Source: Athripsodes cinereus
Lineage: Eukaryota; Arthropoda; Insecta; Trichoptera; Leptoceridae
Direction: 5' to 3'
Assembly: GCA_947579605.1 (NCBI GenBank)
Contig: OX388311.1
Location: 24,492,951-24,556,950, forward strand
DNA: 64,000 nt
This document shows, in pieces, positions 1-13,600 of this stretch (positions are counted from its first letter, which is position 1; the number at the start of each line of letters is the position of its first letter). The position numbers and the translations under genes were made by a program. The notes under the pieces are model-generated. The model saw only the letters and a program-made list of their open reading frames with translations. It searched no databases and had not been told where the DNA came from.

Positions 1-1422
1 CCACTGTACCATCTCTTAAACAAGGTGTGGAATGAGGAGCTCTGCCCGAAAGATTGGAGAAATGGATCCATCGTGACACTTTTCAAGAAGGGAAACCCAC
101 TGGAATGCGGAAACTACCGTGGCATCACACTACTTAGTGTGCCCGGTAAAATTCTCTCACAAATCATATTGAGTCGCATTCAAAAACCAGTGTTGGCATC
201 TCTGAGAAAGCAACAATGCGGGTTTGTACCTGGCAAGTCCTGTTCGGACGCAATTTTTTGTGCCAGATGTGTACTCCAACAGTCGCAAGAGTTCAACTCA
301 CCGCTTGCATGTTGCTTCATTGACTACGAAAAAGCTTTTGACAGCCCCCACAGACCAACCATATGGAAAATACTGGCCGCGTATGGCATCCCGCCCAAGG
401 TGGTAACCATGATCAAAGCCCTGCATATGGACTCTGAATGTTCTGTCAGAACATCAAGTGGTCCAACTTACACCTTCAGGATCACCACTGGAGTCCGGCA
501 GGGCTGTGTATTGGCACCTTTTATCTTTGCCATAATTATGGACTACCTGCTCAGAATATCTATTCTGGGCCCTGGCGGTGTGCCTTTATCACAGCGTGAA
601 AACAGTGAGACGTCTGTGGGAGTGCTGCACGATCTTGAATATGCGGATGATCTAGCCCTTTTTGATACATCTGTGGACGGATTACAGTGCAACGCTAATG
701 CTCTTTATGAAAATTCTTTGCGCCTTGGCCTTCGTATCAACGCTGGTAAAACGGAGTACATATGTAATAGTACATACACGAGTACTCACACCCCACTAAT
801 GGTTGGCAATTCCCAAATATCTCAGATTAGTAAATTCAGGTACCTGGGAGCAACCATAACGCCAGAGGGTGATCTCCGGTCGGAATTACCAATCCGCATA
901 GGAGCAGCTAGCGGGGCTTTCAACAACATGAACAAAGTTTGGAAGGCGTCTGGACTCAGCATCAGGACAAAATGTCGCTTGTTCAATGCGTGCATCATCC
1001 CAATCCTTCTATATGGCTGCGAGTCTTGGCACTTAACCAAGGCTCAAAAGCGGAAGATACTAAGCTTTGAAAACAAGTGCCTTAGAAGGATTTTGGATGT
1101 CAGATGGTATGAACATGTTACAAATGATGCTGTGCGCCGGCGCACCCAGCAGAGACCTGTAATCTCCGTAATACAAGAGAGACGATGGTCCTGGCTGGGA
1201 CATGTTTTGAGAATGCCCAATGATAGTTGGCCAAAAAGAGCACTGTTCTTCCGTCCGCAGGGGTTCCGTAGGCCCGGGCGTCCCTTTTTCACAATACACC
1301 GTTCCTATGACAACGATATCAGACCGCAAGGAATGTCGTGGGAAGAGGTGACGCAATTGGCACAGAGACGCTCTGAATGGAGGAGGCTGGTATCTGCCCT
1401 GTGCTCCCGAGAGGAGCGTTGA
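1..1422 (+). CDS. Non-LTR retrotransposon reverse transcriptase, C-terminal part (5' end outside window)
   Basis: The frame is open from the first base to a TGA at 1420, so the protein is cut only by the window edge. Counting from the GTG codon at 25, the RT core shows motif A with FIDYEKAFD at about residues 98-106, motif B with GVRQGCVLAPF at about 156-166 and the catalytic YADD at about 206-209. A thumb-like region follows, then the C-terminal signature LLYGCESW, a W(S)WLGHVLRM stretch and a GRRPGRP-like basic patch. Those C-terminal features and the short microsatellite 3' tail are usual for RTE-like LINEs; the clade call is inference. The enzyme would copy the element's own RNA at a nicked target. 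No stop or frameshift is visible, so this copy looks young. A truncated inverted relative lies at 52378-52484. Confidence 0.9.
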   Translation, partial: PLYHLLNKVWNEELCPKDWRNGSIVTLFKKGNPLECGNYRGITLLSVPGKILSQIILSRIQKPVLASLRKQQCGFVPGKSCSDAIFCARCVLQQSQEFNSPLACCFIDYEKAFDSPHRPTIWKILAAYGIPPKVVTMIKALHMDSECSVRTSSGPTYTFRITTGVRQGCVLAPFIFAIIMDYLLRISILGPGGVPLSQRENSETSVGVLHDLEYADDLALFDTSVDGLQCNANALYENSLRLGLRINAGKTEYICNSTYTSTHTPLMVGNSQISQISKFRYLGATITPEGDLRSELPIRIGAASGAFNNMNKVWKASGLSIRTKCRLFNACIIPILLYGCESWHLTKAQKRKILSFENKCLRRILDVRWYEHVTNDAVRRRTQQRPVISVIQERRWSWLGHVLRMPNDSWPKRALFFRPQGFRRPGRPFFTIHRSYDNDIRPQGMSWEEVTQLAQRRSEWRRLVSALCSREER

Positions 1423-1443
1423 GGGCGATGATGATGATGATGA
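1423..1443 (+). repeat. (GAT)n 3' tail of the LINE
   Basis: Directly after the RT stop codon there is GGGC followed by repeated GAT triplets, and then satellite DNA begins. Microsatellite tails instead of poly(A) are typical of RTE-like elements, so this probably marks the true 3' end of the retrotransposon. The satellite junction is immediate, with no spacer. Confidence 0.75.
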
Positions 1444-2374
1444 TTATCAAAAAACCCGTTATCATCTGAACATGATTGAACTGTCAAAAATTTCATAGAT
1501 CATCATTTCATGGTAGACCTGTCAAATAATCGTATATTCATTTAAACCATCAAAAAACTCGTAACTGTTAAAAATATTTTGTAAAATTATCATTGAAATG
1601 TCAAACATTTTGATCAAATCTATCATAATTCCAGTAATTTCATCATATTGAACTGTCAAACATATTCTCTAAAACATCGCATCACATAGTAGACCTGTCA
1701 AAAATAATCATAGGTTGGTATAAACATTTTTATCAAATATATCAAAATACCCATAATATCGTCAAAACATGATTGAACGTTCATAATTTTTCATAAAATC
1801 ATCTCTTCATGCTAGTCCAGTCAAAAATATTTATATGAACATTTTGATTACAATTTATCAAAAAACCCGTTATCATCTGAACATGATTAAACTGTAAAAA
1901 ATTTCATAGATCATCATTTCATGGTAGACCTGTCAAATAATCGTATATTCATTTAAACCCAATCCCATCAAAAAACTCGTAACTGTCAAAAATATTTTGT
2001 AAAATTATCATTGAAATGTCAAACATTTTGATCAAATCTATCAAAATTCCAGTAATTTCATCATATTGAACTGTCAAACATATTCTCTAAAACATCGCAT
2101 CACATAGTAGACCTGTCAAAAATAATCATAGGTTGGTATAAACATTTTTATCAAATATATCAAAATACCCATAATATCGTCAAAACATGATTGAACGTTC
2201 ATAATTTTTCATAAAATCATCTCTTCATGCTAGTCCAGTCAAAAATGTTTATATGAACATTTTGATTACAATTTATCAAAAAACCCGTTATCATCTGAAC
2301 ATGATTGAACTGTCAAAAATTTCATAGATCATCATTTCATGGTAGACCTGTCAAATAATCGTATATTCATTTAA
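1444..2374. repeat. Satellite array, segment 1 (about 418-bp higher-order repeat)
   Basis: This is the start of the AT-rich satellite. Landmarks such as 'catcatttcatggtagacc' recur at about 1501, 1912 and 2330, giving a period of 411-418 bp, roughly four monomers of about 105 bp. Each monomer carries CTGTCAAA motifs. The segment ends at TTAA (2371-2374), the target site of the piggyBac-like insertion. No genes are seen in it. Confidence 0.9.
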
Positions 2375-2390
2375 CTCATTATTGACCAGA

Positions 2391-2406
2391 GTTCCCAAAT
2401 GGGAAC
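2391..2406. repeat. 16-bp palindrome, left subterminal copy
   Basis: GTTCCCAAATGGGAAC is a perfect palindrome 16 bp inside the left end, preceded by CCAGA. It recurs at 2731 and, with ATTT in the centre, at 3601. It is a candidate transposase-binding site; that role is inference. Confidence 0.6.
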
Positions 2407-2730
2407 AAAAGTTAAAACAAATATATTTCAAAACAGGATAGATTTAACGACGGTATTTAATTGTTATAAAATAGTAGTTATAGTGGACATTTTTTTAGAG
2501 CAGTTCAGTTTATGATAGACTGCGTTAGTGTCCTGTTGTGTCAATTTGAATTTTGCGTTTTTTAGTGTTGACGACATGGCAAAAAACATGTATGAATATT
2601 TTTTTTAAAAAATAATTTTTGTTTTCAAAAAATACGAATACTTACTAAAAATAAAGTGTAATTGTTATCTACAACACAAAAAAATATTATTGTTATATAT
2701 TTTTCCAATTATTATAGTTTTATTTTTAAT

Positions 2731-2746
2731 GTTCCCAAATGGGAAC
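2731..2746. repeat. 16-bp palindrome, internal copy
   Basis: Second exact copy of GTTCCCAAATGGGAAC, about 120 bp upstream of the transposase remnant frame. Confidence 0.55.
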
Positions 2747-2867
2747 TATGGGATAATATAGTAGTAATGGTTTTGTATGACAACATTTCGTAACATTTTT
2801 ATTTATTTTTAATACAGCTTAACAACTGCAAATATTATAGATATATTGGAAAATGAAAAGGATTTAA

Positions 2868-3385
2868 ATGCAGCAAACATACGAGTACATATATTTACAA
2901 CCACCAATAGAAGGAAATGAATCTGAAGAAGATAGTGGCGATGAAAATGATGTCTGTCCAGATGTGAAAACGATGTCTGTCCAGAGTGGTCGTCAGATGC
3001 AAACAGAAGCAGATTATACAATTGTTCAAGATGGGCAGGGCAGAAATTACAGAGTCGGCATCAGATCAAAAAAATGGTGGTGGTGTTTGTTCGCCTATTA
3101 TATTGATACTGTTGTCCACAACATCTGGCAATTGCACAAAAAATTGAAAAGCCTCCTGTGCTTGACTACCTTGCTTTTCAACGAAATATTGCGATGGTAT
3201 ATTTAAAAAATATATGGAACACTAATTACAGCCTTTGGTCGGACTAAGAGTACTAAACCTATGTCTTCCAAAGTTCATTCTAACGACCGGTTTGATGGAA
3301 TAAAACATTGGATTGTTACTGTCCCAAAGCAAAATCAAGAAAGATTTGTCAAAAATGTCAAGTGCACATCCACCTGAATTGTTCT
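2868..3385 (+). pseudogene. piggyBac-like transposase remnant (core deleted, frameshifted)
   Basis: A 112-codon frame (2868-3206) starts with an acidic stretch (EGNESEEDSGDEND), as at the N-terminus of many piggyBac transposases, then jumps to VGIRSKKWWWCLFAYYID, which resembles the post-catalytic block of that family (GKKWYWPLF..AID..). The intervening RNase-H-like DDD domain is missing. After about residue 92 the homologous reading continues in another frame (DYLAFQRNIAMVYLK) and later MSSKVHSNDRFDGIKHW, again like the family C-terminus, before a stop near 3375. Deletion plus frameshift make it non-functional. Family assignment rests on motif memory and the TTAA ends. Confidence 0.75.
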
Positions 3386-3600
3386 AGAGCAATTCATGCT
3401 AAGTAAATGACGCTTTTTTATTTTCATAATTATTTTTTGATTATTGTCTATGTTTATTTTTTTTGTTGATAATTTCAATAAAAAACTTATTAATATTATA
3501 TCATGTTCATCAAATACATTTTTTCACATGTTATGAATGTTACATTTTATTATTTGTATGCTTCGTATTCTGCACTTATTTTGTTACTTATTTTCCCAGA

Positions 3601-3616
3601 GTTCCCATTTGGGAAC
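3601..3616. repeat. 16-bp palindrome, right subterminal copy
   Basis: GTTCCCATTTGGGAAC, preceded by CCAGA like the left copy, about 130 bp from the right terminus. The shared CCAGA prefix means the two outer copies are direct repeats, but the palindrome also reads as inverted. Confidence 0.55.
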
Positions 3617-3748
3617 ACTCCAATTTTTGGGTAAAAAATTTTTTTTTTGCATTTTTTTCGCTAGAAACCTAATAAACTATCAATAATCTATAATTCTTTA
3701 AGACGGTTTCAAAAAATTAAAGAAAAAAAAAAGTTGGGCAAAAATGAG

Positions 3749-5180
3749 TTAAACCCAATCCTAAAAAACTCGTAACTGTCAAAAATATTTTGTAAAATCA
3801 TCATTGAAATGTCAAACATTTTGATCAAATCTATCAAAATTCCAGTAATTTCATCATATTGAACTGTCAAACATATTCTCTAAAACATCGCATCACATAG
3901 TAGACCTGTCAAAAATAATCATAGGTTGGTATAAACATTTTTATCAAATATATCAAAATACCCATAATATCGTCAAAACATGATTGAACGTTCATAATTT
4001 TTCATAAAATCATCTCTTCATGCTAGTCCAGTCAAAAATATTTATATGAACATTTTGATTACAATTTATCAAAAAACCCGTTATCATCTGAACATGATTA
4101 AACTGTAAAAAATTTCATAGATCATCATTTCATGGTAGACCTGTCAAATAATCGTATATTCATTTAAACCCAATCCCATCAAAAAACTCGTAACTGTCAA
4201 AAATATTTTGTAAAATTATCATTGAAATGTCAAACATTTTGATCAAATCTATCAAAATTCCAGTAATTTCATCATATTGAACTGTCAAACATATTCTCTA
4301 AAACATCGCATCACATAGTAGACCTGTCAAAAATAATCATAGGTTGGTATAAACATTTTTATCAAATATATCAAAATACCCATAATATCGTCAAAACATG
4401 ATTGAACGTTCATAATTTTTCATAAAATCATCTCTTCATGCTAGTCCAGTCAAAAATGTTTATATGAACATTTTGATTACAATTTATCAAAAAACCCGTT
4501 ATCATCTGAACATGATTGAACTGTCAAAAATTTCATAGATCATCATTTCATGGTAGACCTGTCAAATAATCGTATATTCATTTAAACCCAATCCTAAAAA
4601 ACTCGTAACTGTCAAAAATATTTTGTAAAATCATCATTGAAATGTCAAACATTTTGATCAAATCTATCAAAATTCCAGTAATTTCATCATATTGAACTGT
4701 CAAACATATTCTCTAAAACATCGCATCACATAGTCTACTACCTGTCAAAAATAATCATAGGTTGGTATAAACATTTTTATCAAATATATCAAAATACCCG
4801 TACAAAATATCGTCAAAACATGATTGAACGTTCATAATTTTTCATAAAATCATCTCTTCATGCTAGTCCAGTCAAAAATATTTATATGAACATTTTGATT
4901 ACAATTTATCAAAAAACCCGTTATCATCTGAATATGATTGAACTGTCAAAAATTTCATAGATCATCATTTCATGGTAGACCTGTCAAATAATCGTATATT
5001 CATTAAAACCCAATCCTAAAAACTCGTAACTGTCAAAAATATTTTGTAAAATCATCATTGAAATGTCAAACATCAAAAATCAAAATCAAATCTATCAAAA
5101 TTCCAGTAATTTCATCATAGTAGATTGATTGGTATGATTGTATGTACCAATATGTATAATTGATAGGTTTGATTGAACTG
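3749..5180. repeat. Satellite array, segment 2 (about 418-bp units continue)
   Basis: The same units as before the piggyBac element continue, with the landmark at 4123, 4541 and 4963 (spacings 418 and 422). The last unit is diverged, with a non-satellite stretch near 5119-5170 around 'ttggtatgattgtatgtacc' before normal monomers resume. Confidence 0.88.
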
Positions 5181-7640
5181 TCAAACATACTCTCAAAATC
5201 GTCACATCACATAGTAGACCTGTCAGAAATAATCGTACAAAACTTTAACCTAAATCCTATAAAAAAAACACGTTATATCGCCAAACATGATGGAACTGTC
5301 AAATTTATTTATAAAATCATCAATTCACCGTAGATCTGTCAAAAATATCTATTTCATCGTTTTGATCAAATCTATCAAAAAACCTGTATTTTGTAATATC
5401 ATCATTGAAATGTCAAACATTCTCGAAATGATCGCATCATGGAAGACCTGTCAAAAATATCAATGTAAACATTTTGATCAAATCTATCAAAATACCCGTA
5501 TTTTAAAATATTTATCATCATTGAACTGTCAAATATTTTCTCAAATTGATTGCATCATGGTAGACCTGACAAAAATACTCATCTAAACATTTTGATCAAA
5601 TCCATCAAAATTCCTGTTATTTCATCATATTATGGTTGAACTGTCAAATATATTCTCACAATAATCGCATCATAGTAGACCTGTCAAAAATATTCATACT
5701 AACATTTTTTCAAATCTTATCAAAAACCCCGTATTTTCGTCAAAACATGATTGTAATGTCAAATTTTTTTTATAAAATCATCTCTTCATGGTACACCTGT
5801 AATAAATATTTATATGATAATTTTGATTGCAATTTATCAAAAAAAAACGATAAAACCAGTCAGAATATGAATTCACTGTAAAAAATTTTCATGGAATCAT
5901 CATTTCATGGTAGACCTGTCAAATAATTGTATATTCATTTTAACCCAATCCTTTCAAAAAAACTCGTTATATCGCCAAACATGATGGAACTGTCAAAAAT
6001 ATTCATAAAATCATCACTTCACCGTAAATCTGTTTAAAATATTTAAATGAGCATTTTGATTACAATTTATCCAAAAACCCGTTAGGTATATCGTCAGAAC
6101 GTGATTGTACTGTCAAAAAACTTCATAGAACCATCATTTCATGGTAGACCTGTCAAAAATAATCGTACAAAAATTTAACCCAAATCCTATCAAAAAAACT
6201 CGTTATATCGCCAAACATGATGGAACTGTCAAATTTAGTCATAAAATCATTACTTCACCGTAGATCCGGCAAAAATATCCATTTCATCGTTTTGATCAAA
6301 TCTATCAAAATACTAGTATTTTGAAATATCATCATTGAACTGTCAAATATTTTCTCAAATTGATTGCATCATGGTAGACCTGAAAAAAATACTCATCTAA
6401 ACATTTTGATCAAATCCATCAAAATTCCTGTTATTTCATCATATTATGGTTGAACTGTCAAATATATTCTCACAATAATCGCATCATAGTAGACCTGTCA
6501 AAAATATTCATACTAACATTTTTTCAAATCTTATCAAAAACCCCGTATTTTCGTCAAAACATGATTGTAATGTCAAATTTTTTTTATAAAATCATCTCTT
6601 CATGGTACACCTGTAATAAATATTTATATGATAATTTTGATTGCAATTTATCAAAAAAAAACGATAAAACCAGTCAGAAAATGATTTCACTGTAAAAAAT
6701 TTTCATGGAATCATCATTTCATGGTAGACCTGTCAAATAATTGTATATTCATTTTAACCCAATCCTTTCAAAAAAACTCGTTATATCGCCAAACATGATG
6801 GAACTGTCAAAAATATTCATAAAATCATCACTTCACCGTAAATCTGTTTAAAATATTTAAATGAGCATTTTGATTACAATTTATCCAAAAACCCGTTAGG
6901 TATATCGTCAGAACGTGATTGTACTGTCAAAAAACTTCATAGAACCATCATTTCATGGTAGACCTGTCAAAAATAATCGTACAAAAATTTAACCCAAATC
7001 CTATCAAAAAAACTCGTTATATCGCCAAACATGATGGAACTGTCAAATTTAGTCATAAAATCATTACTTCACCGTAGATCCGGCAAAAATATCCATTTCA
7101 TCGTTTTGATCAAATCTATCAAAATACTAGTATTTTGAAATATCATCATTGAACTGTCAAATATTTTCTCAAATTGATTGCATCATGGTAGACCTGAAAA
7201 AAATACTCATCTAAACATTTTGATCAAATCCATCAAAATTCCTGTTATTTCATCATATTATGGTTGAACTGTCAAATATATTCTCACAATAATCGCATCA
7301 TAGTAGACCTGTCAAAAATATTCATACTAACATTTTTTCAAATCTTATCAAAAACCCCGTATTTTCGTCAAAACATGATTGTAATGTCAAATTTTTTTTA
7401 TAAAATCATCTCTTCATGGTACACCTGTAATAAATATTTATATGATAATTTTGATTGCAATTTATCAAAAAAAAACGATAAAACCAGTCAGAAAATGATT
7501 TCACTGTAAAAAAATTTCATGGAATCATCATTTCATGGTAGACCTGTCAAATAATTGTATATTCATTTTAACCCAATCCTTTCAAAAAAACTCGTTATTT
7601 CGCCAAACATGATGGAATTGTCAAAAATATTCATAAAATC
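5181..7640. repeat. Satellite array with 814-bp higher-order repeat
   Basis: Identical sequence blocks start at 5636, 6450 and 7264, exactly 814 bp apart. Register identity runs from about 5500 to 7640, about 2.6 copies. Successive GAACTGTCAAA-equivalent positions at 6336, 6452, 6567, 6687 and 6801 give monomers of 114-120 bp, so each unit is about seven monomers. The small ORFs recurring here are repeat by-products. Confidence 0.9.
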
Positions 7641-10600
7641 ATCAATTTACCGTAGATCTGTCAAAAATATCTATTTCATCGTTTTGATCAAATCTATCAA
7701 AAAACCTGTATTTTGTAATATCATCATTGAAATGTCAAACATTCTCGAAATGATCGCATCATAGAAGACCTGTCAAAAATATCAATGTAAACATTTTGAC
7801 CAAATCTATCAAAATACCCGTATTTTAAAATATCATCATTGAACTGTCAAATATTTTCTCAAATTGATTGCATCATGGTAGACCTGACAAAAATACTCAT
7901 ATAAACATTTTGATCAAATCTATCGAAATTACTGTTATTTCATCATATTATGGTTGAACTGTCAAATATATTCTCACAATCATCGCATCATAGTAGACCT
8001 CTCAAAAATATTCATACAAACATTTTTTCAAATCCTATCAAAAACCCCGTTTTTTCGTCAAAACATGATTGTAGTGTCATTTTTTTTTATAAATGATTTT
8101 ATAATGGTAGACCTGAAAAAAATATTTTTATGATAATTTTGATTGCAATTTATCAAAAAAAAACGATAAAACCAGTCAGAAAATGATTTCACTTGTAAAA
8201 AAATTTCATGGAATCATCATTTCATGGTAGACCTGTCAAATAATTGTATATTCATTTTAACCCAATCCTATAAAAAAAAACTCGTAACATCGCCAAACAT
8301 GATGGAACTGTCAAAAATATTCATAAAATCATCACATGACCTTGATCAAATCTATCGAAATTACTGTTATTTCATCATATTATGGTTGAACTGTCAAATA
8401 TATTCTCACAATCATCGCATCATAGTAGACCTCTCAAAAATATTCATACAAACATTTTTTCAAATCCTATCAAAAACCCCGTTTTTTCGTCAAAACATGA
8501 TTGTAGTGTCATTTTTTTTTATAAATGATTTTATAATGGTAGACCTGTAAAAAATATTTTTATGATAATTTTGATTGCAATTTATCAAAAAAAAACGATA
8601 AAACCAGTCAGAAAATGATTTCAGTTGTAAAAAAATTTCATGGAATCATCATTTCATGGTAGACCTGTCAAATAATTGTATATTCATTTTAACCCAATCC
8701 CATAAAAAAAAACTCGTAACATCGCCAAACATGATGGAACTGTTAAAAATATTCCTTTCATCAATTTGGTAAAAAATCTATCAACATACCCGTATTTTGC
8801 AATATCATAACTGAAATGCCAAATATTTTCTCAAAATGATCGCATCATGGTAGACCTGTCCAAAATATTCATATAAACCTTTTTATCAAATCTTTCAAAA
8901 TTCCTGTGATTTCTGGTGACTTCTGACTTCTTGACAGGTTTACTATTATGCGATGATTGTGAGAATATAAATGACAGTTCAATCAAAGTATGATTACTAT
9001 AATTATTACTACAAAAATTTAACCCAAATCCTATCAAAAAAACTCGTAACATCGCCAAACATGATGGAACTGTCAAATTTAGTCATAAAATCATTACTTC
9101 ACCGTAGATCCGGCAAAAATATCCATTTCATCGTTTTGATCAAATCTATCAAAATACTAGTATTTTGAAATATCATCATTGAACTGTCAAATATTTTCTC
9201 AAATTGATTGCATCATGGTAGACCTGACAAAAATACTCATCTAAACATTTTGATCAAATCCATCAAAATTCCTGTTATTTCATCATATTATGGTTGAACT
9301 GTCAAATATATTCTCACAATAATCGCATCATAGTAAACCTGTCAAAAATATTCATACCAACATTATTTCAAATTTTATCAAAAAACACGTTATATCGTCA
9401 GAATATGATTGAACTGTCAAAATTTTTCATGTATTCATCACTTCATGGAAGACCTGTCAAAAATAATCGTATGAATATTTTAACCCAATCCTTTCAAAAC
9501 AACTCGTATCATCGCCAAACATGATGGAACTGTCAAAAATATTCATAAAATCATCACTTCACCGTAAATCTGTTTAAAATATTTAAATGAGCATTTTGAT
9601 TACAATTTATCCAAAAACCCGTTAGGTATATCGTCAGAACGTGATTGTACTCTCAAAAAACTTCATAGAACCATCATTTCATGGTAGACCTGTCAAAAAT
9701 AATCGTACAAAAATTTAACCCAAATCCTATCAAAAAAACTCGTTATATCGCCAAACACGATGGAACTGTCAATTTTTTTTAAAAAATCATCTCTTTATGG
9801 TACCATAAAGTCTACCGGTCTACCTGTAAAAAATATTTATATGATAATTTTGATTGCAATTTATCAAAAAAACCCAATATATAGTCAGAACATGATTTCA
9901 CTGTCAAAAAATTTCATGGAATCATCATTTCATAGTAGATCTGTCAAATAATTGTATATTCATTTTAACCCAAGCCTATAAAAAAAACTTGTTACATCGC
10001 CAAACATGATGGAACTGTCAAAAAAAATCATAAAATCATCACATCACCGTAGATCTGTTAAAAATATTCCATTCATCGATTTGGTAAAAAATCTATCATT
10101 ATACCCGTATTTTGCAATATACTGAACTGCCCCATATTTTTTTTTCAAAATGATCGCATCATGGTAGACCTGTCCAAAATATTCATATAAACATTTTTAT
10201 CAAATCTCTCAAAATTCCTGTGATTTCTGGTGACTTCTGACTTCTTGACAGGTTAACTATTATGCGATGATTGTGAGAATATAAATGACAGTTCAATCAT
10301 AGTATGATTACTATAATTGAACTGTCATTTATATTCTCATAATCATCGCATCATAGTAAACCTGTCAAAAATATTCATACCAACATTATTTCAAATTTTA
10401 TCAAAAAACCGTTATATCGTCAGAATATGATTGAACTGTCAAAATTTTTCATGAATTCATCACTTCATGGAAGACCTGTCAAAAATAATCGTATGAATAT
10501 TTTAACCCAATCCTTTCAAAACAACTCGTATCATCGCCAAACATGATGGAACTGTCAAAAATATTCATAAAATCATCACTTCACCGTAAATCTGTTTAAA

Positions 10601-13600
10601 ATATTTAAATGAGCATTTTGATTACAATTTATCCAAAAACCCGTTAGGTATATCGTCAGAACGTGATTGTACTGTCAAAAAACTTCATAGAACCATCATT
10701 TCATGGTAGACCTGTCAAAAATAATCGTACAAAAATTTAACCCAAATCCTATCAAAAAAACTCGTTATATCGCCAAACATGATGGAACTGTCAAATTTAG
10801 TCATAAAATCATTACTTCACCGTAGATCCGGCAAAAATATCCATTTCATCGTTTTGATCAAATCTATCAAAATACTAGTATTTTGAAATATCATCATTGA
10901 ACTGTCAAATATTTTCTCAAATTGATTGCATCATGGTAGACCTGAAAAAAATACTCATCTAAACATTTTGATCAAATCCATCAAAATTCCTGTTATTTCA
11001 TCATATTATGGTTGAACTGTCAAATATATTCTCACAATAATCGCATCATAGTAGACCTGTCAAAAATATTCATACTAACATTTTTTCAAATCTTATCAAA
11101 AACCCCGTATTTTCGTCAAAACATGATTGTAATGTCAATTTTTTTTTATAAAATCATCTCTTCATGGTACACCTGTAATAAATATTTATATGATAATTTT
11201 GATTGCAATTTATCAAAAAAAAACGATAAAACCAGTCAGAAAATGATTTCACTGTAAAAAAATTTCATGGAATCATCATTTCATGGTAGACCTGTCAAAT
11301 AATTGTATATTCATTTTAACCCAATCCTTTCAAAAAAACTCGTTATATCGCCAAACATGATGGAATTGTCAAAAATATTCATAAAATCATCAATTTACCG
11401 TAGATCTGTCAAAAATATCTATTTCATCGTTTTGATCAAATCTATCAAAAAACCTGTATTTTGTAATATCATCATTGAAATGTCAAACATTCTCGAAATG
11501 ATCGCATCATAGAAGACCTGTCAAAAATATCAATGTAAACATTTTGACCAAATCTATCAAAATACCCGTATTTTAAAATATCATCATTGAACTGTCAAAT
11601 ATTTTCTCAAATTGATTGCATCATGGTAGACCTGACAAAAATACTCATATAAACATTTTGATCAAATCTATCGAAATTACTGTTATTTCATCATATTATG
11701 GTTGAACTATCAAATATATTCTCACAATCATCGCATCATAGTAGACCTCTCAAAAATATTCATACAAACATTTTTTCAAATCCTATCAAAAACCCCGTTT
11801 TTTCGTCAAAACATGATTGTAGTGTAATTTTTTTTTATAAATGATTTTATAATGGTAGACCTGTAAAAAATATTTTTATGATAATATTGATAGCAATTTA
11901 TGAAAAAAAAACGATAAAACCAGTCAGAAAATGATTTCACTTGTAAAAAATTTCCATGGAATCATCATTTCATGGTAGACCTGTCAAATAATTGTATATT
12001 CATTTTAACCCAATCCTATAAAAAAAACTCGTAACATCGCCAAACATGATGGAACTGTCAAAAATATTCATAAAATCATCACATGACCGTAAAACTGTTA
12101 AAAATATTCCTTTCATCAATTTGGTAAAAAATCTATCAACATACCCGTATTTTGCAATATCATAACTGAAATGCCAAATATTTTCTCAAAATGATCGCAT
12201 CATGGTAGACCTGTCCAAAATATTCATATAAACCTTTTTATCAAATCTTTCAAAATTCCTGTGATTTCTGGTGACTTCTGACTTCTTGACAGGTTTACTA
12301 TTATGCGATGATTGTGAGAATATAAATGACAGTTCAATCAAAGTATGATTACTATAATTATTACTACAAAAATTTAACCCAAATCCTATCAAAAAAACTC
12401 GTAACATCGCCAAACATGATGGAACTGTCAAATTTAGTCATAAAATCATTACTTCACCGTAGATCCGGCAAAAATATCCATTTCATCGTTTTGATCAAAT
12501 CTATCAAAATACTAGTATTTTGAAATATCATCATTGAACTTTCAAATATTTTCTCAAATTGATTGCATCATGGTAGACCTGACAAAAATACTCATCTAAA
12601 CATTTTGATCAAATCCATCAAAATTCCTGTTATTTCATCATATTATGGTTGAACTGTCAAATATATTCTCACAATAATCGCATCATAGTAAACCTGTCAA
12701 AAATATTCATACCAACATTATTTCAAATTTTATCAAAAAACACGTTATATCGTCAGAATATGATTGAACTGTCAAAATTTTTCATGAATTCATCACTTCA
12801 TGGAAGACCTGTCAAAAATAATCGTATGAATATTTTAACCCAATCCTTTCAAAACAACTCGTATCAGCGCCAAACATGATGGAACTGTCAAAAATATTCA
12901 TAAAATCATCACTTCACCGTAAATCTGTTCAAAATATTTAAATGAGCATTTTGATTACAATTTATCCAAAAACCCGTTAGGTATATCGTCAGAACGTGAT
13001 TGTACTCTCAAAAAACTTCATAGAACCATCATTTCATGGTAGACCTGTCAAAAATAATCGTACAAAAATTTAACCCAAATCCTATCAAAAAAACTCGTTA
13101 TATCGCCAAACACGATGGAACTGTCAATTTTTTTTATAAAATCATCTCTTTATGGTACCATAAAGTCTACCGGTCTACCTGTAAAAAATATTTATATGAT
13201 AATTTTGATTGCAATTTATCAAAAAAACCCGATATATAGTCAGAACATGATTTCACTGTCAAAAAATTTCATGGAATCATCATTTCATAGTAGATCTGTC
13301 AAATAATTGTATATTCATTTTAACCCAAGCCTATAAAAAAAACTTGTTACATCGCCAAACATGATGGAACTGTCAAAAAAAATCATAAAATCATCACATC
13401 ACCGTAGATCTGTTAAACATATTCCTTTCATCGATTTGGTAAAAAAATCTATTAATATACCCGTATTTTGCAATATACTGAACTGCCAAATATTTTCTCA
13501 AAATGATCGCATCATGGTAGACCTGTCCAAAATATTCATATAAAATTTTTTATCAAATCTCTCAAAATTCCTGTGATTTCTGGTGACTTCTGACTTCTTG

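Larger units (their letters stand above)
2375..3748 (+). mobile_element. piggyBac-like DNA transposon, internally deleted
   Basis: The 1374-bp element is bounded by TTAA on both sides (2371-2374 and 3749-3752), and joining the flanks recreates the satellite motif 'attcatttaaaccc', so the insertion is clean. The termini are inverted: CTCATTATTGACC at the left and the complement of CTCATTTTTGCCC at the right. Just inside lie subterminal palindromes GTTCCCAAATGGGAAC. TTAA target duplication is the defining property of piggyBac transposases, and the interior encodes a piggyBac-type C-terminal remnant. At 1.4 kb against the usual 2-3 kb, and lacking the DDD catalytic core, it cannot move by itself. 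Confidence 0.88.

Noticed and set aside
822..1496. Minus-strand ORFs opposite the first LINE
   Set aside because: Antisense shadows of the RT frame.
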